23,030 nt of DNA from Acanthaster planci (taxonomy: Eukaryota; Echinodermata; Asteroidea; Valvatida; Acanthasteridae): contig NW_019091630.1 in assembly GCF_001949145.1 (NCBI RefSeq), positions 24,820-47,849 on the forward strand, written 5' to 3'. How positions within the stretch are numbered: position 1 is the first letter of the stretch; each line of letters begins with the position of its first letter. A program made the position numbers and the translations under genes. The notes under the pieces are model-generated. The model ran no database searches and had not been told where the DNA came from. It saw only the letters and a list, made by a program, of their open reading frames with translations. Shown here one piece after another: positions 10,213-20,068 of the stretch.

Positions 10213-10864
10213 NNNNNNNNNNNNNNNNNNNNNNNNNNNNNNNNNNNNNNNNNNNNNNNNNNNNNNNNNNNNNNNNNNNNNNNNNNNNNNNNNNNNNNNN
10301 NNNNNNNNNNNNNNNNNNNNNNNNNNNNNNNNNNNNNNNNNNNNNNNNNNNNNNNNNNNNNNNNNNNNNNNNNNNNNNNNNNNNNNNNNNNNNNNNNNNN
10401 NNNNNNNNNNNNNNNNNNNNNNNNNNNNNNNNNNNNNNNNNNNNNNNNNNNNNNNNNNNNNNNNNNNNNNNNNNNNNNNNNNNNNNNNNNNNNNNNNNNN
10501 NNNNNNNNNNNNNNNNNNNNNNNNNNNNNNNNNNNNNNNNNNNNNNNNNNNNNNNNNNNNNNNNNNNNNNNNNNNNNNNNNNNNNNNNNNNNNNNNNNNN
10601 NNNNNNNNNNNNNNNNNNNNNNNNNNNNNNNNNNNNNNNNNNNNNNNNNNNNNNNNNNNNNNNNNNNNNNNNNNNNNNNNNNNNNNNNNNNNNNNNNNNN
10701 NNNNNNNNNNNNNNNNNNNNNNNNNNNNNNNNNNNNNNNNNNNNNNNNNNNNNNNNNNNNNNNNNNNNNNNNNNNNNNNNNNNNNNNNNNNNNNNNNNNN
10801 NNNNNNNNNNNNNNNNNNNNNNNNNNNNNNNNNNNNNNNNNNNNNNNNNNNNNNNNNNNNNNNN
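10213..10864. other. Assembly gap (652 N)
   Basis: Unresolved bases. The right edge is inside a SINE-like repeat, which probably caused the break. The stated length may be an estimate. Confidence 0.98.
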
Positions 10865-11190
10865 TTACTCCTGGGTGGGGAAAAGCAATGAGTGACAACG
10901 TGCTTTGCCTAAGGGCACAAGCATCATGACCCCAGGCTGGATTCTAACCGGCAACCCGCGGCTTTATCCATAGCCATGTACCTCAACCACAATAACCATC
11001 TCTGCCCTCACAGGGTACCCAATTATTCCTAGTGGGGAGAAGTAATGAATGACAAAATGCCTTGCCCAAGGGCACATGCACCATGTGTTATGTGCATGTA
11101 CCTCTCAGGCTGGATTCGAACCCGAGGAGGCTTAGGGTATGCCATGGCCTTGAGTGTCAGAGCCCTTGCTTTAGCACTTCAGTGATAGAC
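10865..11190 (-). mobile_element. SINE-like element, two copies in tandem
   Basis: Two related units start at 10865 and 11023: each has ttaytcct-gtgggga-aa-caatga-tgacaa, then tgcyttgccyaagggca (second unit 11058-11074), then ctggattc-aacc. On the minus strand the second unit contains ggttcgaatcc (complement of 11112-11122), a perfect RNA polymerase III B box of tRNA type, while in the first unit it is decayed (10939-10949). The order B box then ccttgggcaaggca is a pattern I know from tRNA-derived SINEs of aquatic animals. No A box was identified, and the left unit is cut by the gap. Confidence 0.5.
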
Positions 11191-11338
11191 TGGCAAACCT
11201 ACTCGTATGGGTCCTTTTCTATTGTTACATGTACATGTAGTTTCATTTTTGAGTGAAAGCTCAGAAGCTCCAATGTGATGTGATGCAAATAACGGAAAAG
11301 GAGTTTATATTTGCTGTCACCAAACGTCTCTGAAAGTC

Positions 11339-11380
11339 CCCCCCCCAAGCCCAAGCCCCCTCCCCCTCTCGCTCGGAATC
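11339..11380. repeat. C-rich tract before exon 2
   Basis: A poly-C/CCCAAG/CCCCT run lies 60-100 bases upstream of the chosen acceptor and next to the rejected AG at 11394-11395. Confidence 0.7.
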
Positions 11381-11442
11381 CCCCATTGTTGACAGCCCGC
11401 TGGTATTCTGACGCAACCTGCATGATTGCTCTGGCCCGGCAG

Positions 11443-11631
11443 ATCCGCAAGAGCCTTGGGGAGTTTGACAGGGTGGAGCGGGACGCCCACAACTACCGCA
11501 TGATGTTCCTCATCTCGCTGATGGAGGAGAACAGGTCGTGGGGAGTGGAGGAGTTTGCCACAGCCACTGGCCAGCGGTTTGCCGTCAGTGCCGAGGCCAG
11601 AGGTGTCAAATTGATCGAACCCGCAAACCAG
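11443..11631 (+). CDS. JAK: JAK coding exon 2: FERM F2/F3 junction
   Basis: Residues 198-260, beginning IRKSLGEFDRVERD. Joined to KLKKK from exon 1 it restores the basic K-x-I-R helix that JAKs carry at the end of F2. HNYRMMFLISLMEEN (213-227) corresponds to the K/R-x-x-Y-L-x-x-L-E-x-L helix, and GVEEFATATGQRFAVSAEARG (231-251) to the E-x-F strand and following beta strands that open F3. The acceptor is ggcccggcag at 11433-11442 and the donor is CAG|GTACCG, both phase 0. A second AG at 11394-11395 has a much better pyrimidine tract but would add 47 bases and break the frame, so I rejected it. The exon lies about 580 bases downstream of the assembly gap. Confidence 0.88.
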
Positions 11632-12432
11632 GTACCGTACATGTACACGTCTGTAATAATGGCATGTATTGTAGAGTCCAAAAGGCATCCAGTTATCCTA
11701 TTCATTCCATGTACATTACAGGTCAGTCTGTAGACCAATCTGGCAAGAAATAATTAGAAGCCATTTCCGGGGGCCATCCCGTTTGCACGCAGGTGCTACT
11801 TGTGTGCTACATTCCTCTCCGACCAATACATACAGGTTGTTGTGACTTAACAAAGTGCGCAAGCGCGCGCTCAAATTGAGATGCGCGTGAGTGCGATGGC
11901 CCCACAGGAACGGCGTCTCCGCGGATTTGTCTGGAAATTAGGTGCGACACTTCGTTACACCAGGCGTGTGGGAAGTCTGAGGTTTTGTGGTTTATTGCAG
12001 ATGAGAAAGATGGAAACACAATAGAATGGCGCTCTCCGAAGTGGGTAAATTTGGAGCAAAAGATTGTACCCAACCAAATAGGGCCCTCCTATAGTGCCCG
12101 CCATGCTTCCAGAAGGCTACTCTCATGGCAAGCGAAATTCCTCTTACAAGTGGGATGCTGCTGAACAATGCACTTGTAACAATCCTGTTGCTTATTGAGT
12201 ACTTTTTTCTACAAAAAACACACTACTCTCTCACTAGCACACCACTTTTAAAATGAAATGCCTCGTTTTCCCTGTTTTAATTTGATGGCTCTACAAGTAC
12301 ATGTACACTGTATATTGTACATGCCTGTGTGGTTGCCGTGCTGGTAGATTTCTGAACATTTCAATTCAAGTTCCGCTCCCTTTTTCCAAAACCTCGTCAA
12401 TTTCACGACATTGATCTGAACTCTCTGCACAG
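11632..12432 (+). other. JAK: JAK intron 2 (phase 0)
   Basis: 801 bases. The segment 11760-12110 is noticeably GC/CpG-rich, including gcgcaagcgcgcgctcaaattgag (about 11857-11880), and a TACATG run sits at 12297-12306. No coding similarity was seen in the CpG-rich part. Confidence 0.85.
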
Positions 12433-12549
12433 GCCAAGTTATTCAAGCTGGACTTCGAGGACATCGTCAAGATCAGCATGTTTGCCTCCCGTGAGGCCGG
12501 CTCCAACAACTGGGTAATCCACGTCAAGCAGCGCGAAGACGCGCCCAAG
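12433..12549 (+). CDS. JAK: JAK coding exon 3: FERM F3 strands
   Basis: Residues 261-299 (39 codons, phase 0 at both ends). The acceptor is ctctgcacag and the donor is AAG|GTAAGG. LFKLDFEDIVKISMF (263-277) corresponds to the F-x-x-I-x-x-I/V-x-I segment of the JAK F3 (PH-like) lobe, and NNWVIHVKQREDAPK (285-299) to the two strands before the ALSFVSLIDGY helix in vertebrate JAKs. Vertebrate JAK1 has a long charged insertion between the parts coded by exons 2 and 3. Here the join is direct, giving a compact F3. Nothing in the exon is broken. Confidence 0.87.
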
Positions 12550-12629
12550 GTAAGGGGGAGCCCCTCGATCAATCCTGCCCCCCTGGCACTTTCCTGTCGT
12601 TTACCGGTAGCCCCACTAGCCATTCCCCC

Positions 12630-12812
12630 TTGATGAGCAGAAGCACCCCATCATCGGTTGAAAAGAGCCGCGTTGTAGGGGAGCATTTCTTTTGCTGGTG
12701 TAGCGATGCGTGCGTAAACTTCATAGTCGTTTGTGAACCAGCAAGGTGCGGCTCCCACCAAAGGAGCCTCTGTTGCTAGGAAAATTGCGCCCTCTTTTGG
12801 TCCAGCTCATCA
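12630..12812 (+). mobile_element. Dispersed repeat family R, copy 1
   Basis: It starts tgatgagcagaagcacccc and ends ggtccagctcatca. The outer tgatgagc (12631-12638) and gctcatca (12805-12812) are perfect inverted ends. The inner part shares gaaccagca-g-gc, ccgacyaaaggagcctc and ttgcgccctct with copies at 19338-19526 and 21586-21928. At about 180 bases with no coding capacity it looks MITE- or SINE-like. Confidence 0.65.
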
Positions 12813-12861
12813 TGCGGTCTACAGGACCGTCATGTGCAATGAGTTGGGGAAATGGCACACA

Positions 12862-12955
12862 TCCATGTACATGTATGTACCGGTACAGTACATGTACGTA
12901 CATGTACATGTGTGCACAAGTTACATACCGGTATACATGTACATGTACATTGTAA
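12862..12955. repeat. TACATG arrays next to repeat R copy 1
   Basis: catgtacatgtatgtac and following runs with ccggtac inserts make one of the densest clusters in the introns. Confidence 0.85.
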
Positions 12956-14260
12956 ATTTGATCACAAGAAAGTTTAAGGCACAATCTTGCTATTGCTATT
13001 TACAGAAGATACATGTACAACGACATGTTAATCTTTTTGAATTTCTTAGAAGATTTTAAACTATCCTGACAAAAAGATTGCCTGTTGGAGAGGTGCCTTC
13101 AGTAAGCGAATGATACATGTACCTTCAGTGCATGTATGGTAAGATCCCAGCATGCACTGCAGTAAACACTATGCATCATTGGTACTGTACCTGCTACATG
13201 TACATAGGCAGTTGACCGTTATGAAAGGAGTTTGTGTCAGAGCACGCGTGTCCCTCTTCCATGGTCCAAATTTGTTCCCAGGCCACCACTGCTTCAAAAG
13301 GACAATGTACATGTACATGTACATGTGTTTTGTAAAGTCAAAAACCTACGTATTTATGTACATGTAGGTAATTCCAGAAATAAGGGGTCCAAAAGTGTGA
13401 CATTTTTGTGTCCTTGTTAATGTGACCTTTGTTATTTGACACGGAAATATCACTGGAATTGATTTCAAACTATTACTGTTTGTTTGGCAGGTAATTTGCA
13501 TTAATTCATCACTCTTGGAAATGAGAAAATGTGTTTGGAATTTACAAAATCATATGTCAGATGTTTATGTAAACAGGGAAAGAAATACAAATGGACCCCA
13601 AATCTCTGGAGTTACGCACTGTACATGTATGTACATGCAGCTGCGGGGAACAAAAGTTCCAACATTTACATGTTACATGTAATCTAATATCTACAGTATA
13701 CATCGTGTATGTTTTAACATACAGTACATGTGTGATACATGTCCCATAAGTACATGCACTGAAGTACTTAAATGGTACATGTTTTTCTGCAGTTTTTTAT
13801 TTCAATGTCTTTGCATAGTTGACCTGTTTAGGATACAAGTTCATGTATGTGCAGATTTCTTTGAGTTTTAGTGCATGTGTTGGTTTTGTTTCTCTTCAGT
13901 CTGACATGAAAGAAAGTTGGATATGCGTACGTACACGTACATGTACACTGTACGTTAGACTCTACCCAGCGGGTGCAGGTCTGTGCTGTTATCCTTTGTT
14001 GTCCACCGTCAACAAAAACCACACTCAGTATACATGTACCGGTATATGTCTGTTTTGTCTTTGTAATTTTTTCATTGAAGTTCAAGAAACCTGCACTCAT
14101 GGACCTGGGAAAAAGCCCAGCTTCCCAAACCCCAAAGCATCCAAGTCCTTGAATAAACCCCATGTTCTCATGCATTATTTAGAAATGGCACCAGGAAATG
14201 AATGGCCGCATATTGGTATGTGCACGTACATACATGTATATGTATATACATGTTGAGCAA
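12956..14260. repeat. Intron 3 with scattered TACATG arrays
   Basis: Runs occur at 13193-13205, 13302-13327, 13355-13368, 13618-13640, 13664-13682, 13928-13950, 14028-14045 and 14225-14252. The DNA between them is AT-rich with no recognised feature. Confidence 0.7.
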
Positions 14261-14534
14261 AATTGGATCCCAAATTTATAACCTGTAGTTAATTGCGAAT
14301 GTGAGCAAAACAAGAACTGATACCGGTATATCCAAGTATTATCGAAACGATCAAAGGACAGAGTCAAATTCTCAAAGGACAAAAAGAATTGAACTTAGTA
14401 AAAGCGAATGTATTTGTAATTTTTCTACATATAAATATAGCATTTTACAAAACAAAACGAAACTAAAAACAATAAAAATCTCCAAGCAATCCAAACAACA
14501 TATACCGGTAGCAGTGTTATATTCAAGACCTTGA

Positions 14535-14683
14535 TGCCCGAAACCGAGACCGACACCAAGGCGTATGAGACCAAGACCGAGACCTACTCCTTCAAGACCA
14601 AGACCAGGACTTTGAGACCGAGACTTTTGCAGGTTGAGACCGAGACTACGACATCCGAGACTGAGACCGAGACCAACCGTAAA
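14535..14683 (+). repeat. Degenerate GAGACC hexamer array 1
   Basis: gagaccgagacc units with variants (gagact, aagacc, caagac) cover about 150 bases. Read as protein they give Glu-Thr or Lys-Thr repeats and on the other strand Gly-Leu repeats; neither is a gene. Confidence 0.8.
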
Positions 14684-14825
14684 CCAATGTTTAGTTTTTA
14701 CCAAAAGGTAAATAGAGACAAACATATGGCAGTACAATTAAGTACAAAAGAAATAAAATGAAAACATTAGCATAAACACACACACATAAATAGGTCAAAT
14801 ATTTGTTAAAGAATGTCTCAGATCT

Positions 14826-15110
14826 TTTAATAATAATATAATAATAACACATTTCTTATATAGCGCATCACATAGCACATCTCGATGCGCTTCACAGTAA
14901 TATTATGAAATAAAGCAATTAAAGAAACAGGTAAGTTTTAAGTAGTGACTTAAATTCGTTTTCATTTTTGACCGTTTTGATATGGTGTGGGAGAGAGTTC
15001 CACAGCGATGGTGACGCATACTTGAATGAACGATATCCATAAGTCTTTTATCAGTGATACTGCTCTACTTTTACCATGGTCTGGTCATTTTCAACCCGAG
15101 TGTCCCAAAT
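14826..15110. mobile_element. Probable interspersed repeat, unnamed
   Basis: An AAT-rich start, then cttatatagcgcatcacatag-cacatctcgatgcgctt, aacaggtaagttttaagtag and ggagagagttccacag. These phrases remind me of a common dispersed repeat in marine invertebrate genomes. Only one copy is present here, so this is recall and not comparison. Confidence 0.35.
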
Positions 15111-15297
15111 GATATGATGTGAACATTAAAACAAATATCCTTAGACTGTTTTTTTGTAAACAAAATACTGAAAAACAAATATCCAAAAAAGATGTATTGT
15201 AACGAAACTACTAAAACAACACATACCACATACACTGTACAAGACGGAATGAAAGCACTTTGACACGTGCACACAATTCATAGCATGCACACACACA

Positions 15298-15358
15298 GGC
15301 TGGTTCCCGTCCCAACCCTACGTTCAGCAGGAGACTACGTAGGGAACGGGAACCAGTC
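15298..15358. repeat. Hairpin with ctggttcccgt arms
   Basis: ctggttcccgt (15300-15310) and acgggaaccag (15346-15356) are exact inverted copies, and so are ccctacgt (15316-15323) and acgtaggg (15337-15344) inside them. A four-base asymmetry separates the two stem parts. The total of about 60 bases looks like a minimal foldback element. Confidence 0.75.
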
Positions 15359-15635
15359 TAGTGTGCGAATTCTGCTTCTCACAACCTCATCTCCATGGTG
15401 TCAAGCAGCATGGCTACCCTAGATTGGAAATAAAGTAGCAACTTGGGACAAGGTTGCATCATGCTGCATTGACTAGTCTTCATTCCAGCATCGGTTTTAT
15501 TGTTTATTGCAAAAAATCTGAACATTATGGTGCTGTATTATATCAGTGGTTGAAGATTTGACTCCAGTGGAGGTAATTTTGCCTATTGCAACTGCGTGCA
15601 CGCATGGTACATGTAGCTACCAGTAGATGCGCATT

Positions 15636-15792
15636 CTGTTATGGTCTCGACTGGTCTCGAGGGGGAGACCTGAGACTATGGCGTCCGAGACTTTTGAGAC
15701 CGAGACCGGCCCTCCCAAGATGGCGAGACCGAAACCGAGACCGCAAAAAAAGGTCTCAAGACGGTCTTGAGACCGAGACCAGGTCTGGAGAC
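15636..15792. repeat. GAGACC/GGTCTC array 2 with internal palindrome
   Basis: The same hexamer as at 14535-14683, but here both orientations alternate. ggtctcaagac (15752-15762) and gtcttgagacc (15764-15774) form a perfect 11-bp inverted repeat with one spacer base. Confidence 0.8.
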
Positions 15793-17400
15793 CTACATGT
15801 ACCGTACAACGCTGACCGGTGTACCGGGTACATGGTACTGCCAGTACATGTATACATTATTTCAAAATAGGCATAATTTAGTGTCAAGTTTCTTGCCATA
15901 AGAACCTTCTTTAGGGAAGAATCCCCTACGTTAGAATTGAGATCTCGATTTAGTCGCTTAAATTTGCTCTACTGATATGTTGAAAAAGTGCTGTTCATTC
16001 TGGTAATTTGCGGTGCGTGCGTTTATATGGTGCCTCATGGGATATATCAGAACAAAAGGAAGTAACCCCCCCCCCGAACCTTCGTTGTGGTTGTGGGGTA
16101 TTTAAATGGTACATGTACCTGACAAGAATTAGAGGAAATGAGTCTTTGAATTTGTTCAAAAAGGAGAAATTTTCAAGGTACCGATAGGGTACTGGTATCC
16201 TTTAATATCCTTCACAATTTTTTTTTTTTCGATGAGGGACATTTGGTTGAGCTACTGTACATGTACATGTATCAACGCAGGAAAGATGGGAAAGAACGAT
16301 TTGGAAGCTGCACTTCACTCACTAATTTTTTAGGACGCAAACATTTCGTCCAGTTGTAATGGTGGATGGACCTGTGCTGGACCTGAGCCGAATCCTCATG
16401 TCTTTTTGGCCCCAAGTTGAAGTCCAAAGAGAGCCGAGTCCTTTCAAAAGGGGGACTCGAGTCCGGGTGCGATGTAAAACTCTCTTCTTTCACCGGTCAA
16501 TCTGCCAATCCCAGGGGCGCGCCAGCTGCTGTATCGCTTTGCCTGTGCCACAGTTTTCCAACTGTCACTTCCCTGTTGATTTTGTAAATGGCGCGCACGT
16601 AACATCAATCACGGTTTCTCAGCGACACATGTTCCGGTTTGTAGATTGTTTTAATTTGCTGTATTAAGGCCACTTCCTGCTTTACCTTATCAAATGAAAG
16701 TGCACCTACCTGTAGCATGCCTAGGGAATACACTGTACATGTATGTTTCCAGTGATAAAAATGACTGGAAGAGATTCTGCATTATTTGTTTACGTGTAAA
16801 TTGAAAGTAACTCGACACCTGGACTGGGGATGGATGATGGAAAATTTTTGTACCGGTTATCACGTTCACATTCATATTTCCTGGGGTACAAAACTTGTTT
16901 CCTACTTGTGTGAAAATCTATGGAGATCTGTTCCCGCTAGCGTTAAAATTATTACATGTTCAAAAATTCAGCACAACACACAGGTTTTAAAACCGTTCAG
17001 GTTATCATCTCTTGTGCAATGAAATAAAAGCAAACACGTCTAAATGGTTACGAATGCAGAATTTAATGTAAACAGATAATCCAATCAGTGGTGCAGAGCT
17101 ACGTACATGTACATGTATCTGTATTGAATTTCACTTTTCATTTTATACATGTACATTCCTTGGCAAATTGCCAAGACCGTACACGTACATGTACATTGGG
17201 AGCTTGAGCAAATTAAAGCTCTCGTTTTGCATAATGCGAGTTTTGATATGAGTAAACTCCCCGAGGGCTTCCCTCAGGGGGCGTTCAGTGAGACAATCAA
17301 TCAAGCCTGCAATTCCCAGCCGGATTATCTTGCTCGCCAGGGCAGTGTTTATCTCCACTTTCCATACCACTGAGTGACTGAACTACATGTACCGGTAAGA
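15793..17400. other. Intron 3 sequence, few features
   Basis: TACATG runs occur at 15795-15850, 16110-16118, 16255-16272, 17103-17118 and 17180-17195, with a C-run at about 16067 and a T-run at about 16219. The open frame around 16359-16667 has no recognisable domain and non-coding composition. I see no gene here. Confidence 0.5.
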
Positions 17401-17404
17401 CGCA

Positions 17405-17890
17405 GGTACCTGGTATGCCTCTGCGCCCCTGGATGGGATGCTAGTCGGTCGTAGGTTCCTCCCCTCCTTTCCGGTACCATTTACTTTATAGACAGGGCCT
17501 GCTGCCAGTCATGTTTTTCCTACAAGTGGCTGCTAAAACTATGGCTGGCCGTCAGTGCCAAAGTAAGAGAATAATTCACCGAGTTGTGAACAATTCCGGG
17601 CAGCTGTCAGTATACACCAGATAAAACATTGTACACGTACTGGCACTTGTACTGTACCGGTACCAGTTAATGAATTGGAGGTAAAGTAGGAAACCAACGA
17701 AAAGGTGATATTTCTGCAAACGGTGGCTGCCCGTACAAGTTGCAGCAAAATGAGAGTGGTCTTACGAAAGTGCCCGTATGTACTCCAGGGAGGGATGCCA
17801 GGGCTGAAGTGACTTGCTCAAGGCTATCGGTACAAGGTGCCTGTGGGTCAGTAGCTACAGTATACTGGATTCAAACCCCCGACCCTCTGT
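17405..17890 (-). mobile_element. Interrupted SINE-like copy of the 10865-11190 family
   Basis: The right part has gtgacttgctcaagg-cta (17808-17827) and ctggattcaaacc (17865-17877), giving on the minus strand a near-consensus B box ggtttgaatcc followed by ccttgagcaagtca. The left part (17411-17480, ctggatgggatgctagtc then ggtaccattta) resembles the other module of the same kind of element. About 270 bases between the parts look unrelated, suggesting an insertion or strong decay. Confidence 0.4.
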
Positions 17891-17900
17891 ACAGGATTTG

Positions 17901-18020
17901 CAAACCCTAGTCGGGAGTCACTTACCCTTGTCAGTAGTCATAAACCCTAGTCAGTAGTCACAAACCCTAGTCAGTCATCACAACCCCTAGTTGGGAGTCA
18001 CAAACCTTATTCCGTAGTCA
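17901..18020. repeat. 20-bp tandem repeat, six units
   Basis: Six units of exactly 20 bases, consensus caaaccctagtcagtagtca, run without indels from 17901 to 18020. Unit differences are substitutions only. The array begins 10-20 bases after the SINE-like copy ends. Confidence 0.9.
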
Positions 18021-18915
18021 CAGACTTCTATAACAAGTTGGCCACCTGCACCCCTCTTGACCCAGATGAAATCAACTTCTTGTAGGGTATGCTTACAGGG
18101 CTTACATGTAAGTCCGCATGCGATGAGCACCTCAGTGGATAAAAGTATACATTTTTGGCCAACTTGTCTTGGAAAGATGCGCGCTGTGCAAGAACGGTAG
18201 ATACATGTACATGTACTGGTGTGGCCAATTTTCACAAAGTTGGTCTCAAAATGACCGCAAAGAGTTACTCTAAAAACTCCTAAAGGCTCAACTCCTGAAA
18301 AAAAAATGCACTGCTGCAATATCGGAAAAAATGTTGAGGGGGGATGGATTCCGGCTCTTTTAGGGTTAAGATTTTATCAATCATCAATGTTTCTTTGAAA
18401 AGCCTCTGAATTTCAGTAGGAAAAAAAAAAGTCTGCTTCATGTCCAACATTTCTGCAGACACATGTACATGTACAGTGTATTTGTCATAACATGCTCGGT
18501 GCAGCAACAAGAGATGTCCACATTGCCTTCATACATACCGGTACATTGTGAGCCTCTGTCATGGGGCGGCCATTTTGCTTTTTAACCAAGCCAACCAATG
18601 TAACCAAATTGAGTCGGTTTCCTTTGTGTGAAGTTGAATTACCAGTACTGTTGCCTATGGGTCCATGGGGAACAAGACAGAAATGGCAGCATCATGATAG
18701 AATCAACAGTGATAGTTCTTTGGCGGGAACTCATGCATGCATGCTTGCACAGGTGTACAATTGTTTGCTGTGAGACGCAAAGTGTATGGAGTATGTGCAA
18801 CCGATTTCTGTTTGAAATACAAATGTACATGTACATACATCAAAAAGGTTTGTTCATGTGTGAGTGCATTACATGATCTACATGTCCATGTCCATGTTTG
18901 CTTCTTTCCCAACAG
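18021..18915. other. End of intron 3
   Basis: Unique-looking sequence with TACATG runs at 18200-18215, 18460-18475 and 18823-18838. It ends at the exon 4 acceptor with a pyrimidine tract (cttctttcccaacag). Confidence 0.6.
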
Positions 18916-19073
18916 GAATTTGTAGTAGAAAGCAAGCTCATGGCAGAGTCGCTGATTTCCCTCATTGACGGTTACTGCCGTCTGCTCATCGACCACTATC
19001 ACTACCTTTTCCAGGAGTGTGCACCGCCCTCGCTTGTTCAGTTGATCAACAGCAGGTGTCATGGACCAATCCC
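18916..19073 (+). CDS. JAK: JAK coding exon 4: FERM F3 helix and FERM-SH2 joint
   Basis: Residues 300-351 plus two bases of codon 352. AESLISLIDGYCRLLIDHYHY (309-329) is the F3 C-terminal helix, equivalent to the SFVSLIDGYYRLTADAHHY helix of human JAKs and one of the most recognisable JAK signatures. It is followed by LFQECAPPSLVQLINSRCHGPI (330-351), matching the L-C-x-x-V/E-APP...CHGPI stretch that leads into the SH2 domain. The acceptor is tttcccaacag and the donor is CCC|GTAAGT (phase 2). The exon follows the longest intron of the window (6366 bases), yet the protein alignment across that intron is continuous. Confidence 0.92.
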
Positions 19074-19197
19074 GTAAGTCCCGGGCCATCCCCCCACTAT
19101 CCGTGCCCCAAAATGAGACCATGCTTCCAGGGCAGGAGCTTTGTTCTTGAACGGGCAACACAATTTCTCCTTTGCACAATCAACCCCTACAGAGGGT

Positions 19198-19306
19198 TTG
19201 CATGGTGGCCATTTTGTAGGCCAGTGCTTTTGTTCCACAGGGCTTGCACAAAGGATGGTTTTCCTGTGAAACAAAATAACAGCCCTGCAAGATGGCTACC
19301 ACGCAA
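19198..19306. mobile_element. Foldback element, family F, copy 2
   Basis: A 44-base left arm (19198-19241) and right arm (19263-19306) are inverted copies with about 35 of 44 positions matching, separated by 21 bases. The arm contains ggtggccattttg, and the interior has ttgcacaaagg, both resembling the copy at 3661-3780. Confidence 0.65.
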
Positions 19307-19337
19307 GGCCTCTACATGTATAGTGCCTTGAATCCGC

Positions 19338-19526
19338 CTTGAGCAGAAGCAGTGCCTCATTTGTTAAAAGAGCCATGTTGGTCAGAGGAGTGTTCATTTT
19401 GCACGAGGTGGCGCGACCATACTTTGTGCATGTCGTAGTCAGGTGTGAACCAGTGAAGTGCAGTTCCGACTAAAAGGAGCCTCCATTTCTAAGAAAAAAT
19501 TGCGCCCTCTCTTGGTCCTGCTCGAG
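19338..19526 (+). mobile_element. Dispersed repeat family R, copy 2
   Basis: It starts cttgagcagaagcag and ends ggtcctgctcgag. The outer ccttgagcag and ctgctcgagg pair at 9 of 10 positions. It shares gtgaaccag, ggagcctcc and ttgcgccctct with copies 1 and 3. Confidence 0.65.
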
Positions 19527-20068
19527 GCTCACTACCTCAATGTACCGGTACATGTACATGTATACTGTTACTTTGTTCTGCAAATGCCAGGCATAAAAAG
19601 GTTTTATGCTGCATCGCAGTGACTTTTGTAGGCTTCAAATGAAGCAGGCAGCTGTTGACACAATTAGTCATGAATTCAGCGTGTGCTAAAAAGGGGGTGG
19701 GTGCGCAGAATTTATGAAAGGGCGGGGTTTGCGTTCTGTATAGAGGTGAGGTCAAATGTTCATGGACAGAGAATTCAGTTGAGGACGAAGAAAAAGAAGG
19801 CCAAATGGAAAACATGTCTCTCTGAATACATGTACCTGTGTAATGGGAGTTGGCATGCAGTGAATCTGATATTGGTGATGAACGCGCTCTTCACTGCCGT
19901 ACGTACATTGCAATTTTATGTGTGATAGATTGCAGCCTTGTACCGGTATGTACATATACATGTATACTTGGTACATGTACAATGCACATGTTTGTTTTTT
20001 TTAGATTTACCTCAAGGTGTTTCATGCATCCACATTTGAGCATTCACTGGTAACTTTATAGATGCCAT

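Larger units (their letters stand above)
7896..11442 (+). other. JAK: JAK intron 1 (phase 0), contains the assembly gap
   Basis: The intron is 3547 bases as assembled, with donor GTAAGG and acceptor ggcccggcag. It holds a TACATG cluster at 7920-8080, a candidate regulatory block (8860-9330), the N gap, and SINE-like copies at 10865-11190. The protein joins KLKKK to IRKSL without loss, so no coding exon is expected in the gap. Confidence 0.85.
12550..18915 (+). other. JAK: JAK intron 3 (phase 0), the longest intron
   Basis: 6366 bases. Its recognisable contents are listed separately: repeat family R copy 1, TACATG clusters, two GAGACC arrays, a hairpin at 15298-15358, SINE-like fragments and a 20-bp tandem array. 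No coding exon is needed, because residues 299 and 300 join in line with other JAKs. Confidence 0.85.

Noticed and set aside
10071-10898. Long open frames on both strands across 10071-10898
   Set aside because: They consist almost wholly of N bases.
11102-11190. A true tRNA gene on the minus strand
   Set aside because: Only the B box is good. No A box or cloverleaf could be found, and the sequence exists in related decayed copies, so a SINE fits better.
11394-11442. Acceptor at 11394-11395 with a strong C-rich tract for JAK exon 2
   Set aside because: It would add 47 bases and shift the frame after a phase 0 donor. The AG at 11441-11442 keeps the frame and the JAK alignment.
14531-14761. 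Glu-Thr repeat protein and its Gly-Leu counterpart on the other strand
   Set aside because: Both are translations of the GAGACC array.
16359-16667. 102-codon open frame in intron 3
   Set aside because: No recognisable domain, no splice or promoter support, and composition like the surrounding intron.
17901-18020. CRISPR array
   Set aside because: The 20-base units are directly adjacent with no spacers and lie in an animal intron.
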